In this document: positions 46,059 through 58,962 of the stretch, in pieces
How the letters are laid out: each line of letters opens with the position of its first letter
Position numbering within the stretch: position 1 is the stretch's first letter
From: Mactromeris polynyma
Lineage: Eukaryota > Mollusca > Bivalvia > Venerida > Mactridae
Assembly (NCBI GenBank): GCA_032209605.1
Contig: JASFXZ010000014.1
Coordinates: 5,910,912 to 5,974,911 of the forward strand
Direction: 5' to 3'
DNA length: 64,000 bases
Notes under the pieces: generated by a model
Told to the model about the DNA's origin: nothing
The model's database searches: none
The model's input: the letters and a program-made list of their open reading frames with translations, nothing else
Translations under genes and position numbers: made by a program

Positions 46059-48671
46059 GGAACTATGTACTCATGTTTGGATATTATCGATACATCACTG
46101 TGCTGAATAGTGTACTGTTGTTGTGATTTGTCACTACATGTATACAGATTTGAGACCTGTGTGCAGGTGGAGAAATTTCACTGTTTTGAAATGTGAACTT
46201 TCATTTTACATGAGATGAGATGTAATTGATCATCAGTAATTCACATCATACAGTGTAGAACTTCACACAACAGTGTTGTTTGAATGACACATGGTGTTCT
46301 GCTTTTTCTACTAGTAATAAATGGTATATATTTGCACATATATGCCACAGATCTAAACAGGAAGATCAGTATATTTGACATTCCAAACAGGCTGACAAGT
46401 GGCCATTTTGACAGTGCAGTGAAATTTTTGATATTCATAAGTAAGGAATTATCGCTACTATCCCTACTTTTAGGCAATAGAATCCCTAATTTTGCCCTAC
46501 TTTTTAAAATAAAATGGCCCTAATTTTGCCCTACTTTTTAAAATAAAATGGCCCTAATTTATTCCTACTTTTTGAAGAGAGGTAAGCTGACAAGCTATTT
46601 TGGGTAAAGACCACAACCAGTCATAGACATATAAGTCTGTTTGTTGTGTCATTTATGTCTCTGATAGTAGACAGCTTGAAAGGAAAGGGATATCAGCCTT
46701 CCAGTGGTGCAATAACCTTTATGGAAGTGTATTGTTACGTATAACTGAGTTGGTGATGAGTCATATTTGCCTTGTAGTTCTGTAAATTGCTAGACCCACT
46801 GTAGACCACTTTTTTGTAGATTTTTACCTTGCGCCAAATAGACTTCATTAATTTAATATACAAAATATACATGTATGAAACAAAACCTTATACGAGTGTT
46901 GAACTTGTATTGTATGTTGTTTTTAGGCTGTGATAAGTTAGCTGAGTTTTCCTTTGTAAATTATTATTGAACTGTTGTTACTGATACATTAAAAGATTAA
47001 CACATGATATTGTATGTATATTTAATCTTTTATTGATTATTGGTCATTCCTTGATTAATTAAATCTCACAGAATTGTTTATTTTCTTGAAAGCCTCAAGT
47101 GCCTTTTAGCCTGCCTGGCTAGCTCAGTTGGTAGAGCGCTAGACTGTCACCAGGTAGAAATTAGTACTGGTTGATAGTTAATTCCAGGAAAACTGGTTAG
47201 GTCAACTGGCTGACTGAAAAATTGTTGAAAAACGGCGTGAACCTAACAAATCAAGTGCCTTATAATGCTACAAGTCATTCTACAATGACTTTGCCAGTCC
47301 ATAAGTTATGGCATATTATGCAGTTTCTGCACCATAACTGTAACTTACCTGTCTGTCCTAGTAGGACACGTTTAACTTGGCCAAACATGTTACTTGTACT
47401 TTTACATGGAGCATCTGTTAGAATTTAATCATCTTTCAGCCTTACTGACGTTGATCAGTTAATGTCTCTTCATCAAGAGAAAAATTGATCATCAATCAGC
47501 TATATTTAGCTCGTCCGTTTTGAAAAAATGGGAGTTATTATGGTAGCTTGATGATAATCAGTGTCTGATGTCCACAACAATGTTCTAAATTGCTTTTTGC
47601 TCAGTTTCTGAGGAAGTATAATTATGTCCTAATGATAATGTAATCCACAGCACCTTCTTGCTGTCCTCTTCTTGGTTTTTTGCTTGAGAATGAAATTGGC
47701 TGAAGCACTCAAATATTCGCGAGTGCAAAGTGGATATAAATGCATTGTTAGTGCTAAACAAATGTGATCCATTGTTTGAGCGAGAATTTACATGCCCGTA
47801 AATCTCAGATTTACACTAAAACTTCGCACAGTGGACCACAAAGTATGTTAATCCACTTACCAATCCCAAAGCTCTACCTGTTCAGCCCTAGAAATAGTGT
47901 ATCCCTTGATTAAAGAAACACAATTTTGTTTTTAAAGGCCTTGAAAACAAGGCTAGAATTTATGTATTTATTTCTTATAGACAAAGTTACATTGTAATTG
48001 CATCATAAATAGAAAAGAAACTACACTGATAAAATGAAATATTTTATTGAATATGGAATGTGTAATTATCACTTTACAACATACATCATTGAACAATATA
48101 GCATTTTTTACTCAAATTTCATCAAAGCAAACCTATGTCACATAACAAGCCGACGAAATACAAAACTCCAGCACTGAATCTGGATACTTGATGGCCAATA
48201 GATAGGTTAGGCAAAATGGCCTTAAATACTAAGCACGTAATTTTTGACACATTATGATAAATTCTCACGGCAGATAGCCTAACAGTATATGTAATAAAAA
48301 ATTGTGCATATATCTTTCATTGGGAAACATACAAGTAATTAACAAGGTATAGAGCAGCAGTTTTTATCAGTGTATATAAATAACAACAAATCTCGGGTTG
48401 AAGTCTCTTATAACATAAAATATTTTACATTCCATACATAAGCTGAAGAATATGATATGTTTATGTAGTTTATATACGTGTCAGCATTAAGCAATCTTTT
48501 AAACACTAAACATTTGACAAATATGGGTCGGATACTGATCACTATATTACATCATCTTTTATGTAAATAACATATTCTGATACCATTTTAATAAATGCAT
48601 CATCACTGAAAATCAACAATAACTTGTTACAAACATTCAGCAGTTGAGAAGCAATACTGACAACAGTAGAT
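46059..48671. other. HMGCL 3' flank and intergenic sequence
   Basis: Probable 3' UTR of HMGCL; AATAAA occurs twice within a 43-bp direct repeat near 46480-46560 (CCCTAATTTTGCCCTACTTT). Beyond that there is a SINE at 47110 and AT-rich DNA without a supported gene up to the sharp left edge of the right duplication copy. Confidence 0.5.
47110..47256 (+). mobile_element. tRNA-derived SINE with Meta-type 3' domain
   Basis: Starts with a tRNA-like A box (TGGCTAGCTCAGTTGGTAGA) and continues AGCGCTAGACTGTCACCAGG, then TTAGTACTGGTTGATAG, CAGGAAAACTGGTTAGGTCA and TTGTTGAAAAACGGCGTGAA. The B box is not recognisable. It has a different head from the 58694-58962 SINE but the same 3' domain. Confidence 0.75.
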
Positions 48672-49768
48672 ATAGCAACTCCCCCATCTTCTTTTTTAAC
48701 AGGTGCTCGATTCACCACTTTTTTTACAAAACAAGTCGTATCCATGATAATCTTGCGTTGAAAAGACAAATCAACGAAAAGCTACAATTTTCTGTTGTAC
48801 AGTTTTTATTGCATGCAAAGCATATATCTGTTCACGCAAATAAGAGTAAATGCAGTGGAAAGACCGGCGGTGTCCAACTTCTATTTAATTTTGTGAATAG
48901 TTTAGCAGGATGTTGCACAGCGACAGTATAGAGATGCGACGTCCGTGGCTGGACTAGATTTGATGTAACAAAATCTGAGTTGGGATACCAGTCTCAATAC
49001 TCGATCATTTGATTGGATGGTTTTATGCAGTCTTATAAAAACCCTGTGAAAAGCTGCGTACTGATACTGGTGTCTAAAATGAGTTTAGTATCCTTGCCCC
49101 ACCCCAAAGGATTACAGAATGGTAAAACTTAGAAAGCATGTTATGGTAATCCGATTCATTGTTTGCTATTTATGTATTATTATTTATGTTGTATGTTTTT
49201 GCTTTGACATGCCCTGTGATGAACTCAGACTGGTGAAAAAGTTGCTAGACAATAAGAACTGGTGAACATTACTGTGGATTTTGTGAAAATTCATATAGAA
49301 GGTTGCTGTGGGAACATATTCTGTTGAGGTCATTTTGTTTTTCTGGTGCCAGTGTGTTGAAAAAGTTCAAATTAATGGACGTATATTGAATGTTGGTGCA
49401 CACATTAATGGAATGAATCAAAACATGTACATGTTACCAAAGAGTCGTGTATTTTTGGCTGGTGTAAATAATGTGATTTTACAATGTGCTTTATTTTATG
49501 ATGAAATATGTACATTATGTCTTGTATTTACTGTTAATATATTTTTCATAAAATGAAATGTAGATTTAACGTTTATTTTTGATGTCTCTTTTAATGTCGA
49601 TTTATTTTTGTTTAATTACATCCCTTGTGCAGAAAGAACATTTTAGTGTGGGTAGTAATGTACTTGTCACTTGAAGCAAATCTTTTATCTTCTATATTTT
49701 AAGTGGATTTTCGGTTTCATACCTTTCATTAGTATTGTTGTATGTGATGCCAATCCTTAGACAAAACA

Positions 49769-49886
49769 ACAGGAGATTGTCACGAGTTCTCTCCCTTTAT
49801 CCATATGTATTCATGTACTAATAGAAGGGATAAAGCGAGAGATCTCTAGGAGGGATGAAGGGAGAGAACTCTCGACAATCTCCTGT
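49769..49886. mobile_element. MITE with CAGGAGATTGTC ends, right copy
   Basis: Duplicate of 3503-3620 with identical ends and spacing. Confidence 0.8.
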
Positions 49887-51017
49887 GGATCCTGTAAGAA
49901 GACGCATTACAAAGGCCGGGGCCTCCGTGGTGAAGTAGTTATGGTCGCCATCATCAAATCTCTTGACCCTCAAACCTGCATGTTCATATCCCACCTGGAA
50001 TGTAGAATGCGTGAGGAAGATGACTAGCTGGCTTAGGGAAGCTTGGTGGTTCAATCTGGGCGTCTGCATGGAGTCGTCCCCCACCCATATAGTTGGGATA
50101 GTCACTACATGACCCGGGCTGTTTACATGACTTAAAGCCCCATTCAAAAATACTTAACATTACAAAGGTATTTGATTTCATTCTTATACATGTTATGCAT
50201 TGCTTGGTAACACATAAGTACAATGATGTATCGTATACTGGTCAAACAAATTATACCTGCTCTGCTGTTGTATTGCTTTGTAAGAGTGTTTGGAATTTGT
50301 GGAATTTTAGTATATTTGGTGTTGTTCTTTAGGAGTTCAGCTTAAGGACTCATTCACGGGTAAGGTAAATTATTGTTGTCTTAAAGCGACATTCAATATT
50401 TTAGACATTAATTTATGAACAAAATTGTTTGCATATTAGATAAGGAATGACAATTTTGCAGCCCAAACTTAATATTTATTTCTAACTTTGCTGTCACTGA
50501 ATAAATCTAGGCATAACATTTTGAACGTGACAATTTCTGACATAAAAACATGTACAAAAAACTTGTAATGAAACCTTAAATTCATTCCATGTTCGTTGTC
50601 ATAACAATCTGTCAAAATCCCTACTTTCTCTTTGATCACCTAAAGTAGGTTAAGAAATATGTCAATGTCAGACTGTCTGTACGTCTTTTTGTACAATGAA
50701 ATTCAACTTGTGTGGTTTAAACTACCATATAGCTATCTGAGAAGAGAGAAATATATGTAATACCGCTTTAATACAACATCGTCCCGAGTGCTATACTGTG
50801 TTATGTAAACATTACCAACATCTTTGACAGAAATCCTATTATGCTAAGAACTATAATATTTGTGATTGGAATGCATTGAGCTGGGAATATGCTATAATAA
50901 GTACTGGATTTTCAAAGCCTGCTTCAGTTTTCTGAACAGTATATTATAATTTTAAATATATATCTTAAATTGAACAAGAGTCAGCTTTTTTGATAAATAC
51001 ATGATAACATATATATG

Positions 51018-51140
51018 TACAGTGGGATCTCGTTCTATTGACAACCTTCTATCCAGATACTTGGTTTCTATGTATGAACCTAGGTATTACTCAAATAAAA
51101 TTTTGGACCTGATGAATTGAATGAACGAGCTCCGACTGTA
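51018..51140. mobile_element. MITE with TACAGTGGGATCTCGTTC ends, right copy
   Basis: Duplicate of 4754-4876, differing by single substitutions. Confidence 0.7.
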
Positions 51141-52150
51141 TTTCAAACTGAAATAAGAATTGATTTATACAATTATCAGTATATATCTACAAGTGTTTGT
51201 ATTAATGAAGCAGTGTAAATAAAATTGTGATATAAATATGTGTTTGTTTGTGTGTTTATTGAGTCCGTCTGGTTAGCTCGGGAGAGTGCTGGAGAAGGAG
51301 TTCTATATTGCCCCAAAAACATTGTAACCATTCTGACACCGATGGAGCTAGATTGAATTTACAAATTTCTTTTATATCACAATTAGAATATAATATCAAT
51401 ACAGGTTCAAAATTTGTCCATAAAAAAAGGTTTCAACAAGAGTGACAAACTGTCACAAATGGCGCCTGTCAAGAGTTCGAGTCAAAGAGCAGACATGGTA
51501 ATTTAATTTTGGATAATTCAAGGGCCATAACTCGTGAGTGCCTGGGAAGATATGGCTGATTATCAAATTTGAATGAGATATTATGCCCTTGAGACTGAAG
51601 TTTGCGGAAGATCCAGCGATTTGGCTGGTTAATGAACGTGAACAAGATAATATGCCCATGCAAAGTATCTCGAAATCTTGGCCAGAAGTAATTACAACAG
51701 TTATTCTTTCAATTGGACACAGGTTTTTAACCCATCACAAAAAGCTACATATTTATGAACAAAAGTGCAACGCAGTAATTCAGCAACTAGTTTACTGACA
51801 CATTTTCAAAATAGAATTTTCAAACAAAATATAAAAGAAGTTCAACGCTTCGAAACATTTGAATTCATTATCAATGTTATTAATTTAAATACATATTGCA
51901 CATACTATTGAAATGGCTCGACAATATTGAAATGAATATAAAGACTATAAAAATATTACAAATTTAATTTACGGCGAATGATCTGTAACAACGAGAGATC
52001 TATGATCTATAATGATAACGGCCTCACACACAAATATCGAGAACAGAAGCAAGTCGACAATCGTATTTTCATGAGAAATTCCTCGAAAAGTTTCCGTAAG
52101 TTTGAGTCAATACTTGGACAATTCATTTTCTAGTCCATTTTAATGTACTG

Positions 52151-55100
52151 TCACGTAATAACTTCTTGACTGCTGTCCAGCTCAAAACAATCTTCCAAAA
52201 CCTTTGTTTCTAGTTGTTGTCTTACGTGACCTTTAACCTTGACCTTAGTTTGTGTCTTTGGTTCCAATTTGAGAAAAGGAAAATGTATTTTGTATCCAAA
52301 CAACATCACTATAATCATCATCAAGACTATAACTAACACGACTAACATTACTGGCTGCCACTGAGATGGTATCTCGGAGAAAAACAGTCTAAATGCCCGA
52401 CCCAGTCCCCCGCACAAAGTTTCCAATGGATAAACGATACAATTAGAGATCACGGAAGTTAACGCCTGAAAATAAACAACAAAATGTACAGATTGAATCG
52501 AAATATCAAGAGATTATAATTATGCTGTGAGGAAAATTTTCATTTGATATAAATGCTTAATTTTCTAAGGAAGTTAGGGATAACTGGATGTGTATGTACA
52601 AGTACAAACACAATAAAACAGGAGAAAACATAAAATATATGCACAGGAATAAAAACACAAAACAGTATTCATGTACATGTTCACTTCAAAGAACAAATCA
52701 TACAATCATTAACTGGTAGTAATAGTCTCAGATTCTAATAATATAATCTGGTTGTCATGGTTTCAGATTCTAATAATATAATCTGGTTGTCATGGTTTCA
52801 GATTCTAGTATTATCTGGTAGTCATGGTTTCAGATTCTAGTATTATCTGGTAGTCATGGTTTCAGATTCTAGTATTATCTGGTAGACATGGTTTCAGATT
52901 CTAGTATTATCTGGTAGTCATGGTTTCAGATTCTAGTATTATCTGGTAGTCATGGTTTCAGATTCTAGTATTATTCGGTAGTCATGGTTTCAGATTCTAG
53001 TATTATCTGGAAGTCATGGTTTCAGATTCTAGTATTATCTGGTAGTCATGGTTTCTGATCCTAGGATTATTCGGTGTAATAGTTTCAGATTCTAGTATTA
53101 TCTGGTAGTCATGGTTTCAGATTTTAGTATTATCCGGTAGTCATGGTTTCAGATTCTAGTATTAAGGTTCAAAACATGACACCAACCAGCAGTTCACCAA
53201 GTGCTGAATCTCAAGGGTCATTTGATAATTTTGAACTGGATTTTACCATTTTATAGCCAAAATACCTATAAATTAGAGAAAAATTGACACTTCAGCCAGA
53301 ATCCTAATGGTCAAAATGTGGCCTTTGGAAAAGGTCAAATGAAGGGTCAAATAGAACCCCAGACCAACTTCACTCCACCAACACTGTACCCTCAAAATCT
53401 TCATATCAGTGCATGATGCATGGTTTACATTAAATAAAATACTGGACGTATTCCGCTACAGATATATAATCAGAATCCTACAATTACGCACCAATAGTGG
53501 CGTTACTTGCCAGACTGGGTCCACATGCAAAGCGGTATGATACTGAAAACAAGCATCTGATGACCAGGAGAAATGCCATCTCATCCAAGATTTCAAATAC
53601 TGTAAGTAGGTCATCTTATTCCACACACATTCTTCCGGTATTCCCTAAAAATAGTAAAGATATGCAGTAAGGTTACAAGAAATTATTGCCTCATTATAAT
53701 CCTCCCTATTTCCTATTTGCAAGCCATTCTGAGAGTCAGAGAAATGCAAGTTGAGGGTTTTGTGTAATAAATTAATAACAATTTGCAGGGGTTGCACTAG
53801 GGGCTGAATCTCAAGGTTGCAAGATTGCATACTCTGTAGGCTATGTTTTAACTTAGTCAAGGGCCATAACTTTGCACTTACTGGGCACAGCCAAACATAA
53901 AACCCCAGGTGCACAACTACACATGCTGGTGAACATTCCTGTAAAGTTTTATGACTCATGGAGAGATTTTGTGACGGACGGACGGAGAGACAGACGGAGA
54001 AGGGAAAATCTATCCCCCCCCCCTTTCAGAGTGGGGGCATAAAAATGGGCAGGGGGCATTAAATAGGGTGGGGTGTTAAATAGGGTGGGGTGTTAAATAG
54101 GGATTTTACGGTAATTTCATGTTATTTTTTATATAAAAGATGTTATAGATAAACAGCCCCATGTTCACAAGGAATTACCCTGGTAGTTCTAAAGATTAAG
54201 ATGAAATACTGATATGGTTCCCTTCAAACTGAAAAAACAAGAAGTTACAAGAAACTAAATTCCTTTAAAATAATATGACACACACTGATAGATATAAACA
54301 TATTGCAAGTTTCTTAACACTTCAAATTCAGAGATTAATTTATTTCAAAAATGATGGAAGCTCTTGAAAATTGATCCCAATTAAATCCTGATCATTTTCA
54401 GTCCAAATTAAAGTTAATTTTATTTCTAAACAAAATCATAATGGTAGTGTTTTGAGTGTTTTTGCAAGGTCTATTAGAAGATATTTAGAGATTTTTGTGT
54501 CAGTTTCCAAGAAATATAATTGAATTGAGTATTTGGTTGCCCTGTGCTGTCTCTTCTAATAACCACTAACCAGACACTCCCACAATTAATTGGTTAATTG
54601 TTTACATCTCTCAGTAACACTGAATATTAAATACCAATTAAATGTATCCCATGTTAGGCTTAAATTAAAATTAGGTTTGTTTGCCCTTTACCGACCGACC
54701 CGAGATTTGGCCGCCGACTCAAATAATTTTATTGCAAAATTCGGATTTTAATTTTTTTTTTTTTTTTTTTTTTATTTTTTATTTTTTTTTTTATTTTTTT
54801 TTTGGTTTTAAACCCGACTATACACCATTATGTCACACTACGATGTGTGCAGTTTGTTCTTCTTAGTTACAAAACAATGACTATTTTTGTTTCATTATGT
54901 TTGCCTTATGATAACTTCCTCTTGCTTAGAAAAACTTTGGAACCCAAAGATAGAAAAAAGTATGACACAAAAATGGTCATAGTTGCCCTTATAATATTTT
55001 CATCAACAATTATTGAAGCCTCGTGCTCATACTCACTAAAACAGACGGGCTATATAAAGTATTAAAAATAAGTACACATAAAAGTGTCAATTTTGCTTTC

Positions 55101-56905
55101 ATTTTACCAACATTAATTTTTTCTGAATTGATCCGAGCTTATGTTAACCATGTTTTTGACAACCACATGACTTTGTCATTTAATCGTATCTTTTTTAATA
55201 TTTACAATTATTTTACTGTACCCGCCCACATGTACCACGTGCCAAAATTACCACGCACGAACAATACATTTCGACTAAAACATATTAAAATTTCCACAAT
55301 AAAATAAAATATTTTTCCTACCTACCTACCCACCTCTAAAATCTAGGGTCGGTAAAGGGCAAACAAAGACTTTTTTAATTATGGCCTTAAAGATTAAAAT
55401 TGACAGGAACACAAATTAAAGACTAGAAGTCCAAAAGGCAACATGTCAAACCTGCTAATCACCAAGAGATGAAGAGAATAGGATTATAAAATGCTATACA
55501 GTGCATATCAATTATACACTAGACACATTTTGACAGCGTTAGCTGGCAGGTTGCAGCATTTTAATAGCCAATATCTATCTGGCAACCTACTAGCGCTAGC
55601 CTAGATAACTGATAATGACAAATCACATTTGACAACAAAATACAGGAGATTGTCATAAGTACTCTCCCTTTATCCCTTGTGGTCCTATTATTGAGGTGGT
55701 CTTTAGGTGAGGTTATACCGTATATACATATACTATAGAAGGGATAAAAGGAGAGAACTTGTGACAATCTCCTGTGAACAAAACCAAAAGAATTTACCTT
55801 TGAGACATGTGTTATTTTCTCAGCAACCCTGAATTGATACAGTCGCACGAACTCCCATGGAATACTAATGAGAAACGCTAAAAATGTCAAACAAGGTAAC
55901 CACCTCCAAAGTGATCTCTGTGACTTTAAACATGTGTCAGAACTTTGTTCACAACCATTACATAGTGAGATGTCTCTGGAATCACGAGTTAAACTTGCAA
56001 TTCGGCCGATTTTTCTTCTTTTTTCTAATTTCCAGGAATACACTAACCATATAAAAGCACTAAGAAAACAAATTGTTAAAGAGATACGAGAGATCAACAT
56101 AATGGTGTCCACATCAATTGAGTTCGAAGAGTTTCTAATGAAATTGTCAACAAACTGATAGGTTACACTAAGATCTTCAAACACGGAATTATAAAGAAGA
56201 ATATAGAACTGTCTGTCAGTGATTGATAACTCGACAGTAGATTCTACTCTACATGAAAACAGTCCCAAATAGCACACTCGATCTTCCTCATCTGTCCATG
56301 AATGGTTGTGAATGTTATCTGAAAAAAATAGAAAAGTTCAGTAAAGCAGCCTAAGTAATCTGCATAACATCTGAAGCAAATGAAACAGCTGTTGATTCAA
56401 TCTATACAAAAATTAGGATAAAATTTGAAATTTTTATATTTTTTACCATTCCAAAAAAAGCAACAGCCCCTTTCTTCTCTGAAAAATGTTAGCTATTAAA
56501 AATAAAATGATAAATGAAAAGTTTGTTTTATTCTATTACATGTACTTAAGTAACTTGAAACTTAACAAATATTTGAGTGCATAGAAAGGGTTGCCTCCCT
56601 TAGATATTTATATAAGTAATTAGTGTTACGAACTTATCAATTAAAATCAATGAGACAAATGATTGTATAGTAAAAAGGTGATAAAAACTACACTCACAGC
56701 ATTTCTTAAACAAGTAAGCAAATGTCATGAATGTAAACATTCCACAAACACGGCAGATTGTTAAATAATTAGATTTTTTCTGTGAAATGGGTTTCATCAA
56801 ATTATGGTCCACACAGCTGTTTGAATCCATGTGGTGCTGTTTAGACTTGGAGCCATTCTGACTCTGAGCAACTTTCCCATCCTTTTGTTTGCACAGTTTA
56901 GCCAT
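52151..56905 (-). CDS. CLCC1-like: CLCC1-like membrane protein, right copy
   Basis: Coding exons 56905-56698, 56318-55798, 53644-53507 and 52465-52151 have exactly the same lengths (208, 521, 138, 315), borders and phases as the left copy and again give 393 residues without a stop. Against the left copy I count one change in exon 1 (N to D), six in exon 2 (including QCVDN to QFVDN and FLCAF to FLSAF) and none in exons 3 and 4. Both copies are thus potentially functional. An acceptor at 56934 again implies a spliced 5' UTR. Intron 2 differs greatly from the left copy in mobile elements and tandem units. Same family reasoning and uncertainty as for the left copy. Confidence 0.75.
52728..53166 (+). 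repeat. Minisatellite, about 31-bp unit, right copy
   Basis: Counterpart of 6468-6866 with about 14 units. Here nearly all units carry CTGGTAGTCATGG, while the left copy is rich in CTGGTTGTCATGG and in shortened units, so the array has been partly homogenised since duplication. Confidence 0.9.
53193..53363. mobile_element. GGGGTTCC-family repeat inserted in right copy only
   Basis: Contains GTGCTGAATCTCAAGGGTCA, ATTTTACCATTTTATAGCCA and GGTCAAATAGAACCCCA, matching 7271-7446. In the left copy the minisatellite runs straight into CACTGTACCCTCAAAATC here, so the element was gained on the right or lost on the left. Confidence 0.6.
54676..55367. mobile_element. 692-bp element with perfect 21-bp inverted ends, right copy only
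   Basis: Begins TTTGTTTGCCCTTTACCGAC(C) and ends with its exact inverse. The left interior has a run of about 50 bases almost entirely T with scattered A; the right interior has CCTACCTACCTACCC. Overlapping ORFs (54802-55065, 55023-55307) show no transposase motifs. No target duplication is evident. It lies in CLCC1-like intron 2. Confidence 0.75.
55642..55775. mobile_element. CAGGAGATTGTC MITE containing remains of a CAGTAAAACCTC MITE
   Basis: Left arm ACAGGAGATTGTCATAAGTA and right arm ACTTGTGACAATCTCCTGT are present. Between them lies GTGGTCCTATTATTGAGG, the right part of the other MITE. The left duplication copy instead keeps that second MITE whole (9297-9473) and lacks this left arm. 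The ancestor probably had one inserted in the other. Confidence 0.65.
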
Positions 56906-57155
56906 TTCTCCTTACCATCTGAAGTAGTAATCTCTGAAAAACATAGAAACATCATGCATGAAGAAGACATTATCAATATGTGATATATATTGAATAATAT
57001 TGAGACTTGTCTACAACTTGTACAAGTTGTTAAAAAACCTTTTAAAGAACTAATAATGTAACTATTAATTGATGTTTAAAATTTGTGAAATTTTGTAGTC
57101 TTGATGACCATATTAAAAGTGCTGTAATTCCCTGTTTTGTAGTGACCTACATATA

Positions 57156-58312
57156 GACAGACCGAAAAGTATGCGGACACTTTTTATTGCATTTTCTAAC
57201 CTGTGTAAATTTGGCTGTGTTTCAAATCAATTAGTCTTCGCAGCTTTTCAGAAAAATCCTTGCTCTAAAATTTAACCAGTACGCGGACACCAACATTTAC
57301 TGAAGAAGAAAGACTCTAATGAGGAATCAGCGTCAGAGAAGTTTCTTTGATTATTTTATTTCAAGATTTTAAAACCTGAAAGAATGAAAGATTTATTAAA
57401 TTTTATTCATTTGACTTTTAATAGCCACATCACGGACCTATATACTGTATATAGGTATATAGGTCCATGGCCACATGTAATAAACAAACTTTAACAACGT
57501 GTGTAGTATACGTGTGAACTACGGTGAACAAAAAATGGACAATAAAACGAACTTTTAAATGACCATAATGCAGTCTTCACAATAATTTTTTTGAAGGACT
57601 TGCCCATTCGGGCAGACAGCTTGCAATTTCCACTTGCCCGAATTCACTTTCACTTGCCCGAATCAAATTAACAGCACCGTCTAAAAAGGGAAGAAACATG
57701 ATGTTCTGATTTGTTAAATCGGAAACGAAGACTGGTAACAATAGTTGATGAAAAAGTGGATTTACACAAACAAAACTGACAAAAAATGAAAACCAGTCGA
57801 AGTATTGCGTACTACTACATCATCAATTTTTGTGACAGCTTTGGTAAAAGCTAGTAAGACCGGACCACGAACACGACTTGCCCATTCGGGCAAGCGAAGT
57901 GGATTTTTTACTTGTCCGAAGGATATTTCACTTGTCCCGGGCTTCGGGCAAGTGGGTTATCGTGAAGACTCATGACCATATATAAAAATGTTTTCATAAA
58001 CTGGCACTATGCAATGGATGGCAATAGTAAGAAAAAAACTTTTGGTGCATACCTGTACACATCGCGTCACATGCATGCGCCCAAATGATTAGGGTGTAGT
58101 TCAGGAATTGTAACGAAACATACTAGTGATATATTTCAGGCTTCGTGTTGAATAATTTGCTTACACATACGCGTTCAATACCGGAATAAGTACAAGTACC
58201 GTGCGAGTAATTGTGAGTAATATCGACGTCAGGCAAGGAAGTTTAAATCTTTTACGGAACGATAAATATGCAGGTGTCCGCCTACTGGTAGTGTCCGCGT
58301 ACTGTTCCTGTC
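57156..58312. mobile_element. TA-flanked 1.2-kb element, right copy
   Basis: Counterpart of 10899-12130 with the nested element at 57572-57970. It lacks 75 bp between AAAATTT and AACCAGTACGCGG, and the right terminus is reduced to TTCCTGTC. Confidence 0.7.
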
Positions 58313-58693
58313 TATCGACCAAAAAATCTTAAGACTAAGAATAACACGAAAAAATACTGGATTACTGTATTTTACTACACCAGATTTGTACGTATCAGAC
58401 ACACCTTTTATCAGTTTAAAAATACGATGGTTTGAATATCTTACTCCATAGGCGCCTCCATGTTGGGTTGGCTAACTTGCCAAACTTTGTTTGTAAACAT
58501 TGATTTCATTGGCTGTTTGTTGTGTCTATTTCTGTCTCCTACGCAGTGGTCTCCCCTTACATGTAATTCAAGAAATCCTTAAACGTGTATTTTGATAAAT
58601 TCCTTCAAAGATAAGATGATGAATGCCATGCATGTCTTCCGGGAGATAAACTATGTATACATGTGTTTGGCGAGGGCCACGTCATGAATGTTA

Positions 58694-58962
58694 TGTTTGT
58701 TTCATCGGGTTTAACGCCGTTTCTCAATGATATTTCAGTTATATAACGGCCGGCGGCCGGTTCACCTAACCAGTTTTTCCTGGACTGAAATCTAACCAGT
58801 ACTAACTTACCCTTCCACAAGGAGCCAGCAACTTCTCCACATGTGGAGGAAAATCGACATTTTTGTCAAATTTCCATTGAAGGGTATGCCCTGCTGCGAC
58901 CGGTAATCGAACCCGGATCGCCGGATTTCAAGTCCAGCGGACTAACCACTGGACCTCATGAA
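58694..58962 (-). mobile_element. Full-length SINE: tRNA-like head plus Meta-type domain
   Basis: On the minus strand it starts with GAGGTCCAGTGGTTAGTCCG, an anticodon-arm-like CTGGACTTGAAATCCGG (serine UGA-like loop) and a B-box GGTTCGATTACC. It passes through a body (GTCGATTTTCCTCCACATG) to CAGGAAAAACTGGTTAGGTG and GAGAAACGGCGTTAAACCC. There is no long serine variable arm, so it is a SINE and not a tRNA gene. It is the only complete copy of this subfamily here. Confidence 0.8.

Noticed and set aside
55868..56158. 96-residue plus-strand ORF
   Set aside because: Antisense shadow of CLCC1-like coding exon 2.
58880..58962. tRNA-Ser gene
   Set aside because: The anticodon-arm-like and B-box sequences are there, but there is no long variable arm or proper acceptor stem, and it runs into a SINE body.
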